A stretch of DNA of 64,000 bases from NCBI GenBank assembly GCA_016721185.1, contig JADKIP010000017.1, positions 139,159 through 203,158 on the forward strand, read 5' to 3'. Shown here in pieces: positions 25,857-35,211 of this stretch. The number at the start of each line of letters is the position of its first letter. Positions within the stretch are counted from its first letter, which is position 1. The notes below the pieces were generated by a model. It searched no databases. It was not told where the DNA came from and saw nothing but the letters and a program-made list of their open reading frames with translations. This DNA is from Candidatus Dechloromonas phosphorivorans (GTDB lineage: Bacteria; Pseudomonadota; Gammaproteobacteria; Burkholderiales; Rhodocyclaceae). The translations under genes were made by a program, and so were the position numbers.

Positions 25857-26207
25857 ATGAAAAAAAGCAAATTTGCCCTGGTTTTGGCGTTGACCGTAGC
25901 CATGTCCGGCGCCTGGGCCAAACTGCCGGCGCCCTCTGAGGAGGCGCAGGCCAAGGCCGCAGAAGCCAAGGTCAAGGCGGCTGAAAACGCCAAGATGGAA
26001 AGTGAACTGCTCGGCAAGACGCAGGATCGCGTTGCCCAGAAGTACATCGTTGATCAGAAGGCCAAGGGGGTCATCGTCAAACCGACGCCGATTGCGCCGC
26101 CAGCGCCACCGGCGGCCGTGCCACCCGTACCAACGGCTGGCGCGGCGGTACCTGCACCTGCTGCCCCAGTAGCTGCGCCAGCGCCGGCACCTGCAGCGAA
26201 GAAGTAA
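25857..26207 (+). CDS. Exported alanine/proline-rich small protein, last gene of the formate dehydrogenase operon
   Basis: A 116-residue protein with a signal peptide (KFALVLALTVAMSGAWA) and cleavage near residue 21. A helical charged part follows (EEAQAKAAEAKVKAAENAKMESELLGKTQDRVAQKYI), then a low-complexity tail of proline, alanine and valine ending in lysines. Function unknown. It lies 15 bases after fdhC, has a GGGAG ribosome site, and is followed by the operon's terminator. Confidence 0.8.
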   Translation: MKKSKFALVLALTVAMSGAWAKLPAPSEEAQAKAAEAKVKAAENAKMESELLGKTQDRVAQKYIVDQKAKGVIVKPTPIAPPAPPAAVPPVPTAGAAVPAPAAPVAAPAPAPAAKK

Positions 26208-26229
26208 AACCAATGGTCGTTTGACCTTA

Positions 26230-26258
26230 GGCCCGGTGCAGTCCTGCCGGGCCTTTTT
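26230..26258 (+). terminator. Rho-independent terminator of the formate dehydrogenase operon
   Basis: GGCCCGG-(10 bases)-CCGGGCC followed immediately by TTTTT. It ends the operon 22 bases after the last stop and lies just before the convergent DsrE-like gene. Confidence 0.9.
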
Positions 26259-26266
26259 CGTTTCGT

Positions 26267-26620
26267 TTAGAAAGTAATCACCTTGTCAGCGACCAGCGTC
26301 GCCTCGGCCAGTTCGACCAACGTGCCGATTGCCGTACCGGGAATCAGCGGCAAATCGCCAAGGCCGCGGGCCAGCGCACAGGTTCGGCACAGGCGAATAT
26401 CGACGCCCTGCCCGACCAGTTGCTCGACCATGCCCTGCAAGCCGTTACCGGCACCATCAATCTGATTCGGCAGCCCGAGCACGGTGGCGTCGGACATCAG
26501 GAAAATACGGATTGCCGGCTTGGCATCGTTGCCAGCCAGCGCCGTGGCCAGACGCAAGGCGGACAGGCAACGCTCGCTGCCGTAAGGCGGAGCATTGATG
26601 ATGATCAGGATGTTTTGCAT
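26267..26620 (-). CDS. DsrE/YchN-family small protein
   Basis: A 117-residue protein of the DsrE/F fold (NILIIINAPPYGSERCLSALRLATAL, IRIFLMSDATVLGLPNQ, QLVGQGVDIRLCRTCALARGL). Conserved cysteines C78 and C81 in LCRTC lie where DsrE-like sulfur-relay proteins carry the active thiol. A role in sulfur transfer for enzyme maturation near formate dehydrogenase is conceivable, because sulfuration is needed for such enzymes, but that is inference. AAGGAAC precedes the ATG. It converges on the formate dehydrogenase operon. Confidence 0.8.
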   Translation of the reverse strand: MQNILIIINAPPYGSERCLSALRLATALAGNDAKPAIRIFLMSDATVLGLPNQIDGAGNGLQGMVEQLVGQGVDIRLCRTCALARGLGDLPLIPGTAIGTLVELAEATLVADKVITF

Positions 26621-26641
26621 GTGGGTTCCTTGTTCAAAAAT

Positions 26642-28123
26642 TTACTGCAGGGCGGCTGAAACCGCCCGGAAACTGTTCAAGCCGGCTTCCAGATTTTCGA
26701 TAATTTCCCCGGCCAGATCATCCGGTTCGGGCAGGTTGTCGAGGTCTGCCAGGCTCTTGTCCTTCAACCAGAAAATATCGAGGCTGGTCTTGTCGCGGTC
26801 GACGATCTGATCGAGGCCAAATTTGCGCCAGCGTCCCTCCGGGTTGCTTTCTGCCGCCCAGGTTTCGCGGCGCTCGAAGCGATTGAGCGGGTTGTAGCAG
26901 GCGACGAAATCCTGCAAATCCTCATAGCGCAGCGGCTTCTTTTTCAACGTGTGATGAATATTGGTGCGGTAGTCGTAAACCCAAACTTCCCGCGTCCACG
27001 CTTCCTTGCGCGCCGGGTGGTTGTCGAAGAACAGCACATTCGCCTTGACGCCGTTGGCGTAAAAAATCCCCGTCGGCAAGCGCAGGATGGTGTGCAGGTC
27101 AGTCGTTTCCAGAAGCTTCCGGCGCACCGTTTCACCGGCCCCGCCTTCAAACAAAACATTGTCCGGCACCACCACGGCCGCCTGCCCGGTCGTCTTCAAC
27201 ATGCTGCGGATGTGCTGCACAAAATTGAGCTGCTTGTTTGAAGTCGTCGCCCAAAAATCCTGCCGGTTGTAAGTCAGTTCATCCTTCTCCTGCTCGCCAT
27301 CCTCGTTAGTGAAACTCATGCTGCTTTTTTTGCCGAAAGGCGGGTTGGCCAGGATGTAATCGAAGGTCTGGCTGGGCGCCGCCACCAAGGCATCGTTGGG
27401 CGAAATGCAACTCTCGCCGTCGATTTCGCCAATGTTGTGCAGGAACATATTCATCAAGGCCAGCCTGCGTGTGCCCGCCACAATTTCGTTACCGAAAAAA
27501 GTGTCGTGCTTCAAAAAGGCGCGCTGCGTCTTGTCCATGCCGGGGTAAGTCGCCACCAGAAAATCGTAGGCCGCCAGAAAGAAGCCGCCGGTGCCGCAAG
27601 CCGGGTCGGCAATCGTCTTGTCCGGCAAGGGGCGAATGCACTCCACCATCGCCCGGATCAGCGGGCGCGGCGTGAAATACTGCCCGGCACCGGATTTGGT
27701 GTCCTCCGCGTTGCGCTCCAGCAGGCCCTCGTAAATGTCGCCTTTAACATCGGCCCCCAGCGTCACCCAGCTGGTGTCATCCACCATGTCGATCAGCCGG
27801 TACAACTTGGCCGGGTCCTGAATCTTGTTCTGCGCCTTGGTGAAAATCTGCCCCAACATGCCCGGCTTATTGCCCAACTCGCGCAGCGCCGTCACGTAAT
27901 GCACCTCCAGCTCCGCCCCGCGCTTCGCCTTCAGGCTGCCCCAGCCCAGTTCTTCCGGGATGCCGATTTTGCGGTTATACGGCGGTCGACCGTACTCATC
28001 GGCCATTTTCAGAAAAATCAGGTAAGTCAGTTGTTCGAGATAGTCGCCGTAGCTGACGCCGTCGTCGCGCAGAGTGGTACAAAAGCTCCAGACACGGGAG
28101 ACGATGGATGCGGTTGCGTTCAT
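26642..28123 (-). CDS. hsdM: Type I restriction-modification methyltransferase subunit
   Basis: A 493-residue adenine-N6 methyltransferase. A helical N-terminal domain (SYGDYLEQLTYLIFLKMADEYG) is followed by the catalytic domain with the SAM-binding motif DPACGTGG (173-180) and the catalytic NPPF (260-263). With HsdS it protects the host's recognition sequence; with HsdR it restricts foreign DNA. It is the last gene of the minus-strand operon, 9 bases after the RhuM-Fic gene. Frame and length are normal. Confidence 0.95.
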   Translation of the reverse strand: MNATASIVSRVWSFCTTLRDDGVSYGDYLEQLTYLIFLKMADEYGRPPYNRKIGIPEELGWGSLKAKRGAELEVHYVTALRELGNKPGMLGQIFTKAQNKIQDPAKLYRLIDMVDDTSWVTLGADVKGDIYEGLLERNAEDTKSGAGQYFTPRPLIRAMVECIRPLPDKTIADPACGTGGFFLAAYDFLVATYPGMDKTQRAFLKHDTFFGNEIVAGTRRLALMNMFLHNIGEIDGESCISPNDALVAAPSQTFDYILANPPFGKKSSMSFTNEDGEQEKDELTYNRQDFWATTSNKQLNFVQHIRSMLKTTGQAAVVVPDNVLFEGGAGETVRRKLLETTDLHTILRLPTGIFYANGVKANVLFFDNHPARKEAWTREVWVYDYRTNIHHTLKKKPLRYEDLQDFVACYNPLNRFERRETWAAESNPEGRWRKFGLDQIVDRDKTSLDIFWLKDKSLADLDNLPEPDDLAGEIIENLEAGLNSFRAVSAALQ

Positions 28124-28132
28124 GGGTTGGGG

Positions 28133-29125
28133 TTAGCCTCGTATGAGATTCATGATCAGGTGAATCATCAGATGTTTCTGCGCCGGGTCACTCTGTGCGA
28201 CCAGCAGTGCAATGGCCGCCAATGCATTGTCGTTGATCTTCAATTCGCCATCTTGCTTCAAATGGTGCTGGTTGCGCTGCAGGAACCAGATGAACAGGAA
28301 GGCGCCGATGCGCTTGTTGCCATCCGAAAACGGATGGTTCTTGATCACGAAATACAGTAAATGGGCGGCCTGTTCCTCAATGCTCGGGTAAAGGAATTCG
28401 CCGCCGAAGGATTGCAGGATGTTGCCGAGAATGCCGGCAAAACTGTCGTCCTTCTGGTTGCCAAACAGCGCCGAAGCCTCACCGCGCGCCAGCATATCGG
28501 CCTTCAATGCGGCAATGCCGCTCAGTGCCTCATCTTCACGGATTTCGTAGTGAACCGTTGTCGCAAAATCACCCAGCGGCAGGCGCTCGCTGTCGAACTG
28601 GTTGAGCAGTACGAAAGTGCGGGCATAGCCGGCAATCACGCTCACCAAGCCGCGCGCCTCCGGCAGGCTGGCCTGTTCGATCAGGTTTTGCTGGAACAGC
28701 GTCAAGGTGCGCTCAAGCTGGCGGATGTTTTCCTGCTGCTGCGTCAAGCGTTGCTGGTTGAGTGCGTAACCCTTGACGAGAAAATCCTTGAGGATGCGAT
28801 TGGCCCAGATGCGAAAGCGGGTGCCTTCCGGTGACTTGACGCGGTAGCCGACGGAGATGATCACATCGAGGCTATGCAAGGTTATGGGTTTGTCAGACTG
28901 AGCAATATGCATTTTTTGCATATTGCTTTCCTGCTCCAATTCGCCCTCCAAAAAAATACTGCGGATATGCCTTGAAATCACTGACTGATTTCGTTGAAAA
29001 AGCTCAACCATCTGCGCCTGGGTCAGCCAAACGGTCTCGCCTTCCAGCCGAACCTCGGTCGAAATCACGCCATCGGCCGTCTGGTAAATGGCAATCGGGG
29101 CTTGCGGGTTGTTTTGGTTTTGCAT
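28133..29125 (-). CDS. RhuM-family protein with a C-terminal Fic/Doc domain, inside the hsd operon
   Basis: A 330-residue two-domain protein. The N-terminal half is RhuM-like (DGVISTEVRLEGETVWLTQAQMVELFQRNQSVISRHI...HSLDVIISVGYRVKSPEGTRFRIWA), a DNA-binding-type domain. A coiled linker (about 120-150) follows. The C-terminal half has the Fic/Doc motif HPFSDGNKR (264-272), the signature of enzymes that attach AMP or phosphate to target proteins. No antitoxin gene is adjacent; an inhibitory helix could be internal. It lies between hsdS and hsdM and is presumably co-transcribed. Similar genes are often met in type I restriction loci; a back-up toxin or regulatory role is inference. Confidence 0.88.
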   Translation of the reverse strand: MQNQNNPQAPIAIYQTADGVISTEVRLEGETVWLTQAQMVELFQRNQSVISRHIRSIFLEGELEQESNMQKMHIAQSDKPITLHSLDVIISVGYRVKSPEGTRFRIWANRILKDFLVKGYALNQQRLTQQQENIRQLERTLTLFQQNLIEQASLPEARGLVSVIAGYARTFVLLNQFDSERLPLGDFATTVHYEIREDEALSGIAALKADMLARGEASALFGNQKDDSFAGILGNILQSFGGEFLYPSIEEQAAHLLYFVIKNHPFSDGNKRIGAFLFIWFLQRNQHHLKQDGELKINDNALAAIALLVAQSDPAQKHLMIHLIMNLIRG

Positions 29126-29164
29126 GATGAGCCGCCAATTAATGCTGTATAGATGAACAGTATT

Positions 29165-30688
29165 TTAGCTGGATTTCTCCCGTTTGCCAGGCTTCATGCC
29201 ATTTAATTTTTCGGCCCGAATGCGTTCCAGCAACACCGAGGCGGGTTCGTCGTTTTTGTCCTGTTTTACCAGTTGACCGCAGAAGGCCTTTTTCAGGATG
29301 GACTGGCGCAGGGCGGCGGATTGCTGGAGGGCGGTGGCGAGGGTTTGGTCGAGTTGGTCGGCTTCGGAGAGTTTGGATTCAAGTTCTTGGACAATCTGAA
29401 ATTGTTCCAACTTGCTTGGAATAACAAACCGAAAAGATTTGAACTCTCTGATTGGCAGTTGTGGCTGCGCAGTCCCCGATTGAAGTTGTTCAATTTGGTG
29501 GGTAATCAGAGGGGCATTTAGATGGAAATAGAGAAAGTCAGGGGTCAGCACCGCATCGTATCCGCGAATAATGAACATGCCGGAATTGAGTCTGATGCAC
29601 TCAAACGAGATTGAAGTGTCGTAAAGTGCTATGTTCCCAAGCGTTCCTCTGCTCGTAAAAACCATATCGCCACGCTTGAGAGTGCCTTTGCGTAAAACCA
29701 AGTGTTTCTCTTGAGAAATAAAACTTTTTTCCTGGAATACGAATCCACGTTTAGTTACATTTTTTGCGTTCAGGAAGAGACAATGTCCTGAGTCGGAGAA
29801 ATCACCTTTCGTCGGATAATGCTCTCCTCGATCCCCATCTTCAATTTCGCAAAACTGTTCTACAGATAACGCAATCCACCCAATGGGCAACTCAGCGAGT
29901 TCGTCGGCGCTTAGCGGCGGTAGTGGTTTGGGAGCTTTGGGTTTGCTGCCTTGTTTGCCCTTGGCTTCCCAGTCGGCGAGTTGCTGGCGGTGGCGTTCCT
30001 GGCGTTCGGTCTGGATGCGTTGTTGCAGGGCGGTGGCGGTTTCGAGTTTGTCGCCGTTTTCGGCTCGCCATTGGGCGGTGAGTTTGCCTTCAAAGGCGTG
30101 CTTGAGCAGGGCCTGACGATAGACCTTGATCTGTTCGCGGGCGGTTTTCAGGCTGTCGACGCCCTTGTCCAGTTCGGAAAACAGTTCCTCGATTTTGGCG
30201 ACGATGCGGTGTTGTTCGGGGAGCGGCGGGAGCCAAATCTCCGTAATTCCAAGCGATTTTAAGTAGATGCCCTTCTGAGCAGTACCTCTCGCATTGTCCT
30301 TAAAATATTGGGCCACTCGGGGTGCCTCAATTTGATACATCAAGAACTTTGGAGAGACGAGGATTGGCGCAATCACAGCGACGCTACGCTGCAAAGTGAA
30401 TTTAAGGGTGCTCTCCGGCACAACAGCCGTTCTGCCAATGGCGCCAACTATTGTTAGTAAAACATCGCCGGGTGTTATTTTCGTACGCCTATCTTCCAAG
30501 CAGAAAGCGTCTTCCGAGATTAAGCGATAGTCAGAAAAAATGATTTTGTTGTCGTTGATATTGACGGCACTGAGCATTGGAAGACCCGCACCTTGTTTTG
30601 CTGGCGGGTTATGCGAGCCATCAACCAGTTTGCTCGAAATGGCTAACAGTGAAGTTGCTACCCACCAACTAGGTATTTGTTCACTCAT
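29165..30688 (-). CDS. hsdS: Type I restriction-modification specificity subunit
   Basis: A 507-residue HsdS with two target-recognition domains (about 1-160 and 265-440), each followed by a helical conserved region: LPPLPEQHRIVAKIEELFSELDKGVDSLKTAREQIKVYRQALLKHAFEGKLT and a second copy near the end (LEQFQIVQELESKLSEADQLDQTLATALQQSAALRQSILKKAFCGQLV). The two domains recognise the two halves of a split DNA site. The ATG at 30688 overlaps the hsdR stop by one base (TGATG). The recognition sequence cannot be read from the protein. Confidence 0.95.
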   Translation of the reverse strand: MSEQIPSWWVATSLLAISSKLVDGSHNPPAKQGAGLPMLSAVNINDNKIIFSDYRLISEDAFCLEDRRTKITPGDVLLTIVGAIGRTAVVPESTLKFTLQRSVAVIAPILVSPKFLMYQIEAPRVAQYFKDNARGTAQKGIYLKSLGITEIWLPPLPEQHRIVAKIEELFSELDKGVDSLKTAREQIKVYRQALLKHAFEGKLTAQWRAENGDKLETATALQQRIQTERQERHRQQLADWEAKGKQGSKPKAPKPLPPLSADELAELPIGWIALSVEQFCEIEDGDRGEHYPTKGDFSDSGHCLFLNAKNVTKRGFVFQEKSFISQEKHLVLRKGTLKRGDMVFTSRGTLGNIALYDTSISFECIRLNSGMFIIRGYDAVLTPDFLYFHLNAPLITHQIEQLQSGTAQPQLPIREFKSFRFVIPSKLEQFQIVQELESKLSEADQLDQTLATALQQSAALRQSILKKAFCGQLVKQDKNDEPASVLLERIRAEKLNGMKPGKREKSS

Positions 30689-33504
30689 CACGCCACCAAC
30701 ACATCATTAAGTTCATCCAGCACCGCTTCCATCCGCTCGCCGAACAACTGATACATCTTCCCCAGCCCGCCCTGACTATCAAAAGGGCTCATTTCGAGAT
30801 CGCTGCGGTCGACGTGAAAAGAGTGCGAAATATGGTCGCGGAGCATGCGTAGCCAGTTCATTTGTGCTTCGTTGAATTTCTCGGTGCCGCCGGCGTGGTG
30901 CTGCATGATCCAGTTCTGGAAGTTGCGGCGCACGGTGTCGTCGAAAGGCGTCAGGGTGCCGTCGAGGCCGCAGACGCGGCGGATCAGGGCGACCAGTGCG
31001 GTCAGTTCCTGCTCGGGCGGGGCGCCATTGTAGCTGTCGAGCTGTTTGTAGGCTTGCCAGACGCGCAAGGGGGCGAGTTTGGGCTGGTCGGCCTTGAGTT
31101 TGTCGAAGACCTGGCGGATCAGCGCAAAGCTGAGTTCGCGCCGCCGCCAGGGCTGGCTGAAGAAGATGGTCAGCGCGTCAATCTGGTCGATATGGGCTTT
31201 GAGGTAATCGGCAAATTCCTCAGTGAGCGCTTTTGCGTTGGCGGCGGCTTCCTTGTTCCAGCCGGCGTGCAGCAGTTGGTCGAGGTTGTCGTGGTCGATG
31301 GTTTGTTCTTTTTCGCGGCGGATGCTGTCGATCAGTTCAATCAGTTCGCCGTTGAGCAGGCTGGCGGCTTCGCTGACCAGTTGTTGCCGGGCGCTTTCGC
31401 GCTGGCTGTCGCCGGGGTCGCTGCCGATGGGTAAGTTCGCCAGATCAAGGGCGCGGGCTTCGATGTTGTCGGCGTCGATGGCGGCGAAGAGTTTGCCGAC
31501 GAGATGGCTGAGTTCGACGCCTTTGCCGGCTTCCCGAATACGGCGCTGGTCGTCGGTGTCGAGTTGCTTGTTGAGGCGGGCGAGCCGGCCGGCGAGCGAT
31601 GAAACGCTGTCTTCGTCGCTGGCGCCGAGCATGATGCCCATCGCCAGATCCTTGAGCGGTACGCCGGGTTTGGTGATCAGCGGCTGGCTGGCGGTTTTGA
31701 GCGATTTGGTGACGCCGACGGCGTCGACAATGACGTAGTGGGTCTTGGCGCTTTTGGCCGAGGGCGTGACTTTTTTCAGGTTGTCGAAATCCAGCGTGCG
31801 GGTGCCGCGCCCTTTCATTTGCTCGAAGTAGTTGCGGCTTTTGACGTCGCGCATGAAGAGCAGGCATTCGAGCGGTTTGACGTCGGTGCCGGTAGCGATC
31901 ATGTCGACGGTGACGGCGATGCGCGGGTGGTATTCGTTGCGGAACTGGGCGAGGACGGATTTGGGGTCTTCGCCACGGTCGACCGTACCATCGGGCCGTT
32001 TTCTGTCCTGCCCGGCGCGGTAGGTGACCTTTTTGCAGAAGGCGTTGCCTTCGCCGAATTCTTCGCGCACGGTCTGGATGATGTCGTCGGCGTGGCTATC
32101 GGTCTTGGCGAAAATCAGCGTTTTGGGGACTTCCTGGCGGCCGGGGAAGATGTCCGGCAGCTTGTCGCGGAAGGCGCGGATGACGGTGCGGATCTGGTCC
32201 GGGTTGACGATGTCGCGGTCGAGCTGGGTGGCGGTGTAGGCGGTGTCTTCGTCCTGCATCTCCCAGCGCTTTTTGCGGGTGAGCTTTTCGCGTTTTTCGA
32301 CCTGCTGCCGGGCGCTGATCTGGCCGCCTTGCTGGCTGACTTGGGTTTCGATCAGGTAGATCTCGTTGCCGACATTGACGCCATCGGCGACGGCCTTTTC
32401 ATGGCTGTAGTCGCTGACGACGTTTTTCTTGAAGAAGCCATAGGTGCGGTTGTCGGGCGTGGCGGTGAGGCCGATCAGGCTGGCGTCGAAGTAGTCGAGC
32501 ACCTGTTGCCAAAGGTTGTAGATCGAGCGGTGGCATTCGTCGATGACGATGAAATCGAAGAATTCTGGCGGCAGTTTGGCGTTGTACACCACCGGGAGCG
32601 GCGTTTTTGGGAGCAGCATTTCGGCCGGGTTGATCTCTTCGGCGGCTTCGTCGAGTTCGCTTTCCTTGAGGATGGCGTAGAGCCGCTGGATGGTGCTGAT
32701 GCAGACCTGCGCGCCTTTGTCGACAAAGCTGGATTTGAGACGCTGGACGCCGTAAAGCTCGGTGAATTTGCGATTATCGTCGATCGGCAGGTAGGCCATC
32801 ATTTCCTGCTCGGCTTGTTCGCCGAGGTTTTTGGTGTCGACCAGAAAGAGAACGCGCTTGGCCCCGGCGTGCTTGAGCAGCCGGTAGATGGCGGTAATGG
32901 CGGTGTAGGTCTTGCCGGCGCCGGTGGCCATCTGGATCAGGGCGCGCGGGCGGGCGGCCTTGAATGAGGCTTCCAGATTGGTGATGGCGGTTTCCTGGCA
33001 GTCGCGCAGGCGGAGTTCGGCGGCGGGGCGCTGCTCCGGATTGAGCGCGGGAATGTCTTGCAGGCGAGCCCGCAGGCTGCGCCCTTCGGCCAACCATTCG
33101 CGCAGCGTTTCTGGACGGTGGAAGCTGAAAATTTCACGCGAGCGCGGCTTGGGGTCGCGGCCATCGGTAAAGCGGGTGATGACGCCTGTGCTTTCGTAGA
33201 GGAAGGGCAGAGGCGCCTGATTGTTCACCCACTTGAGTTTGGCGGCGGCATAGCCTTCGGTTTGCGGCTCGTGCGCGGTGAGACGCTGGCCCTCTTCCTC
33301 GCGCTTGGCTTCAATGATGCCGACGGCCTTTTTGTCGACAAACAGCACGTAGTCGGCCGGGCCGGCATCGGTATGCCATTCGCGAACTGCCTGGCCGATG
33401 CCGGCGCTGAAGTCGATTTTTTGCTGCACCGACCAGCCGGCTTGGCGAAGCTGCTCGTCAATCCGGTCACGGGCTTTTTGTTCGGGATTCTGGTTGTCGG
33501 TCAT
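30688..33504 (-). CDS. hsdR: Type I restriction endonuclease subunit
   Basis: A 938-residue motor-nuclease. The N-terminal PD-(D/E)xK nuclease is visible at D51 and E65-A-K67 (ADYVLFVDKKAVGIIEAK). The helicase part has Walker A at 193-199 (ATGAGKT), the DECH box at 322-325, and later SF2 motifs (TLIFAKTDSHADDI, VTVDMIATGTDVKPLECLLFMR, MKGRGTRTL). A C-terminal helical part contacts HsdM. The start M-T-D-N-Q at 33504 is preferred over a longer frame to 33618 because family homology begins there; neither has a clear ribosome site. It is the first gene of the operon hsdR-hsdS-rhuM/fic-hsdM. Confidence 0.95.
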   Translation of the reverse strand: MTDNQNPEQKARDRIDEQLRQAGWSVQQKIDFSAGIGQAVREWHTDAGPADYVLFVDKKAVGIIEAKREEEGQRLTAHEPQTEGYAAAKLKWVNNQAPLPFLYESTGVITRFTDGRDPKPRSREIFSFHRPETLREWLAEGRSLRARLQDIPALNPEQRPAAELRLRDCQETAITNLEASFKAARPRALIQMATGAGKTYTAITAIYRLLKHAGAKRVLFLVDTKNLGEQAEQEMMAYLPIDDNRKFTELYGVQRLKSSFVDKGAQVCISTIQRLYAILKESELDEAAEEINPAEMLLPKTPLPVVYNAKLPPEFFDFIVIDECHRSIYNLWQQVLDYFDASLIGLTATPDNRTYGFFKKNVVSDYSHEKAVADGVNVGNEIYLIETQVSQQGGQISARQQVEKREKLTRKKRWEMQDEDTAYTATQLDRDIVNPDQIRTVIRAFRDKLPDIFPGRQEVPKTLIFAKTDSHADDIIQTVREEFGEGNAFCKKVTYRAGQDRKRPDGTVDRGEDPKSVLAQFRNEYHPRIAVTVDMIATGTDVKPLECLLFMRDVKSRNYFEQMKGRGTRTLDFDNLKKVTPSAKSAKTHYVIVDAVGVTKSLKTASQPLITKPGVPLKDLAMGIMLGASDEDSVSSLAGRLARLNKQLDTDDQRRIREAGKGVELSHLVGKLFAAIDADNIEARALDLANLPIGSDPGDSQRESARQQLVSEAASLLNGELIELIDSIRREKEQTIDHDNLDQLLHAGWNKEAAANAKALTEEFADYLKAHIDQIDALTIFFSQPWRRRELSFALIRQVFDKLKADQPKLAPLRVWQAYKQLDSYNGAPPEQELTALVALIRRVCGLDGTLTPFDDTVRRNFQNWIMQHHAGGTEKFNEAQMNWLRMLRDHISHSFHVDRSDLEMSPFDSQGGLGKMYQLFGERMEAVLDELNDVLVA

Positions 33505-33677
33505 TGGAGGGGGGCAGAGGAGGGAGCGGCGCGTTGTTGGGCGGGTAGTCTCGCGATGATATAGGAAGCGCCTTGCGGCTGGATGCTGAATGAATGTGCC
33601 GTGGCAGTCGTGCCTCACTTGTTGTAACGGCCTGCCAGATTTCGCCGCCCTAGCGCCGGTGTTATCCTGCCTGCCCG

Positions 33678-34373
33678 ATGCTAGCCACCCTTCACGACGC
33701 CCTTTCCCTGCTTGGTCATTTCGATCATCGCCTGCTCGATATCGTCGGTCTGTCGCTGCGCGTCAGTCTGTCGGCGCTCGTCATCGGCGCGCTGGTCGGT
33801 CTGCCTTTCGGGGCCTGGCTGGCAGTGGCCGATTTTCCCGGGCGCGGGGCGGTGATTGTCGCGCTCAATGCCTTGATGGGCTTGCCTTCGGTCGTCATTG
33901 GCGTGCTCGTTTACCTCGCCCTGTCACGTAGCGGACCGCTCGGCAGTTATGGCCTGCTGTTTTCGCCCAGCGCGATGATTCTGGCGCAAAGCATGTTGGT
34001 CGTGCCGCTGATTGCCGCCGTCAGTCGGCAGATTGTCGAAGACGCCTGGAAGGAATACGCGCCGGAGTTTTCCATCATCGGCATCCGTCGACCGCAGGCG
34101 GTGCTGCTGCTGCTCGCCGACTGCCGTTTCTCGCTCTCGGTCGCGACGCTGGCCGGGCTGGGCCGGGCGATGTCCGAGGTCGGCGCGGTGATGATCGTCG
34201 GCGGCAATATCGACGGCTATACGCGGGTGATGACCACGGCGATTGCGCTGGAAACCAGCAAGGGCGATCTGGCCTTGTCGATTGCACTTGGCGTCGTGCT
34301 GATGTCGATCATCCTTGGCCTCAATGTCGCGGCGCATTATTTGCGCTGCTGGGCCGTGCGGCGCTACGGTTGA
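33678..34373 (+). CDS. tupB: Tungstate ABC transporter permease
   Basis: A 231-residue inner-membrane permease with about five helices. The EAA-type loop reads LAGLGRAMSEVGAVMIVGGNIDGYTRVMTTAIALETSKGDLALSIALG, which is characteristic of TupB/WtpB-like tungstate permeases. It overlaps tupC by one base (TGATG). Tungstate or molybdate uptake fits the neighbouring moeA and the formate dehydrogenase operon. The substrate-binding protein gene tupA is not in the window. The start ATG at 33678 has only a weak purine stretch upstream. Confidence 0.9.
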   Translation: MLATLHDALSLLGHFDHRLLDIVGLSLRVSLSALVIGALVGLPFGAWLAVADFPGRGAVIVALNALMGLPSVVIGVLVYLALSRSGPLGSYGLLFSPSAMILAQSMLVVPLIAAVSRQIVEDAWKEYAPEFSIIGIRRPQAVLLLLADCRFSLSVATLAGLGRAMSEVGAVMIVGGNIDGYTRVMTTAIALETSKGDLALSIALGVVLMSIILGLNVAAHYLRCWAVRRYG

Positions 34374-35092
34374 TGTTCCCGCTATCGATCAAAGGGCTGC
34401 GCTTTGCCCCGGAACAGCGGGTGGTGCTCGACGGGCTCGATCTGGAACTCTCGGGTGAAGGGATCAGCATCATTCTTGGCCCGAACGGGGCGGGCAAAAC
34501 CTTGCTGCTGCGCCTGCTGGCTGGGCTGCTGCCGCCCCATGCCGGGTCAATTCTTTGGGGCGCTGCAGCGCTACCCGATGGCCGACTGGCAATGGTTTTT
34601 CAACAGCCCATGCTGCTGCGCATGTCGGTCTTTGCCAATGTTGAGTTTGCCTTGCGGCCGCAAGCGATGAGCGCTGCGGAGCGGCGGGCGCGCACCGACA
34701 ACGTGCTGGAACGGGTCGGCCTGGCACACCGAGCCAAGGACTGCGCCCGTCTGCTTTCCGGCGGCGAACGCCAGCGTTTGGCCCTGGCCCGCGCCTGGGC
34801 CATGCAGCCGCGCCTGCTACTGCTCGACGAACCGACCGCCAGCCTTGACCCGAGCGCCACCGAAGCGGTCGAGCGGATCATTCGTGAAATCCGCACCGAG
34901 GGCGCCAAGGTGCTGATGACGACGCATAACCTCGGCCAGGCCACCCGGCTGGCCGACGACATTATTTTTCTCGCTGAAGGTCGGGTGCAGGAACACGCCG
35001 CGGCCCAACGATTTTTTGCCCATCCGCAATCGCCAGCGGCGCGGGCTTTCCTGCAGGGCGAATTGCCCTGGCGCATCGCCTTCGACCGTTGA
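34373..35092 (+). CDS. tupC: Tungstate ABC transporter ATP-binding protein
   Basis: A 239-residue ATPase with Walker A LGPNGAGKT (about 38-46), signature LSGGERQRLALARAWA and Walker B LLLLDEPTASLDPSA. It powers the TupB permease. It lacks the C-terminal molybdate-binding domain of ModC, and together with the TupB-type permease this favours the tungstate system. The ATG at 34373 sits in the tupB stop codon. Confidence 0.9.
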   Translation: MFPLSIKGLRFAPEQRVVLDGLDLELSGEGISIILGPNGAGKTLLLRLLAGLLPPHAGSILWGAAALPDGRLAMVFQQPMLLRMSVFANVEFALRPQAMSAAERRARTDNVLERVGLAHRAKDCARLLSGGERQRLALARAWAMQPRLLLLDEPTASLDPSATEAVERIIREIRTEGAKVLMTTHNLGQATRLADDIIFLAEGRVQEHAAAQRFFAHPQSPAARAFLQGELPWRIAFDR

Positions 35093-35211
35093 TTGATTCG
35101 TCCCTGTCTTGTCGCTTTCTCGTCCCTTCCTCGTTCCTTTCCTATGTTAAAAAGAGCATTGCCGAGCCCTGATTCCCGCCGGTTTTTCCCTCAAGCCCAA
35201 AAAGTGAAGCC

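Noticed and set aside
31738..32967. Long open frames on the opposite strand of hsdR (and of the polyferredoxin and rhlE genes)
   Set aside because: They are shadows of GC-rich coding sequence: no homology, no ribosome sites and low-complexity translations.
33678..35092. modBC molybdate transporter
   Set aside because: The ATPase lacks the ModC molybdate-binding domain and the permease loop is of the TupB type.
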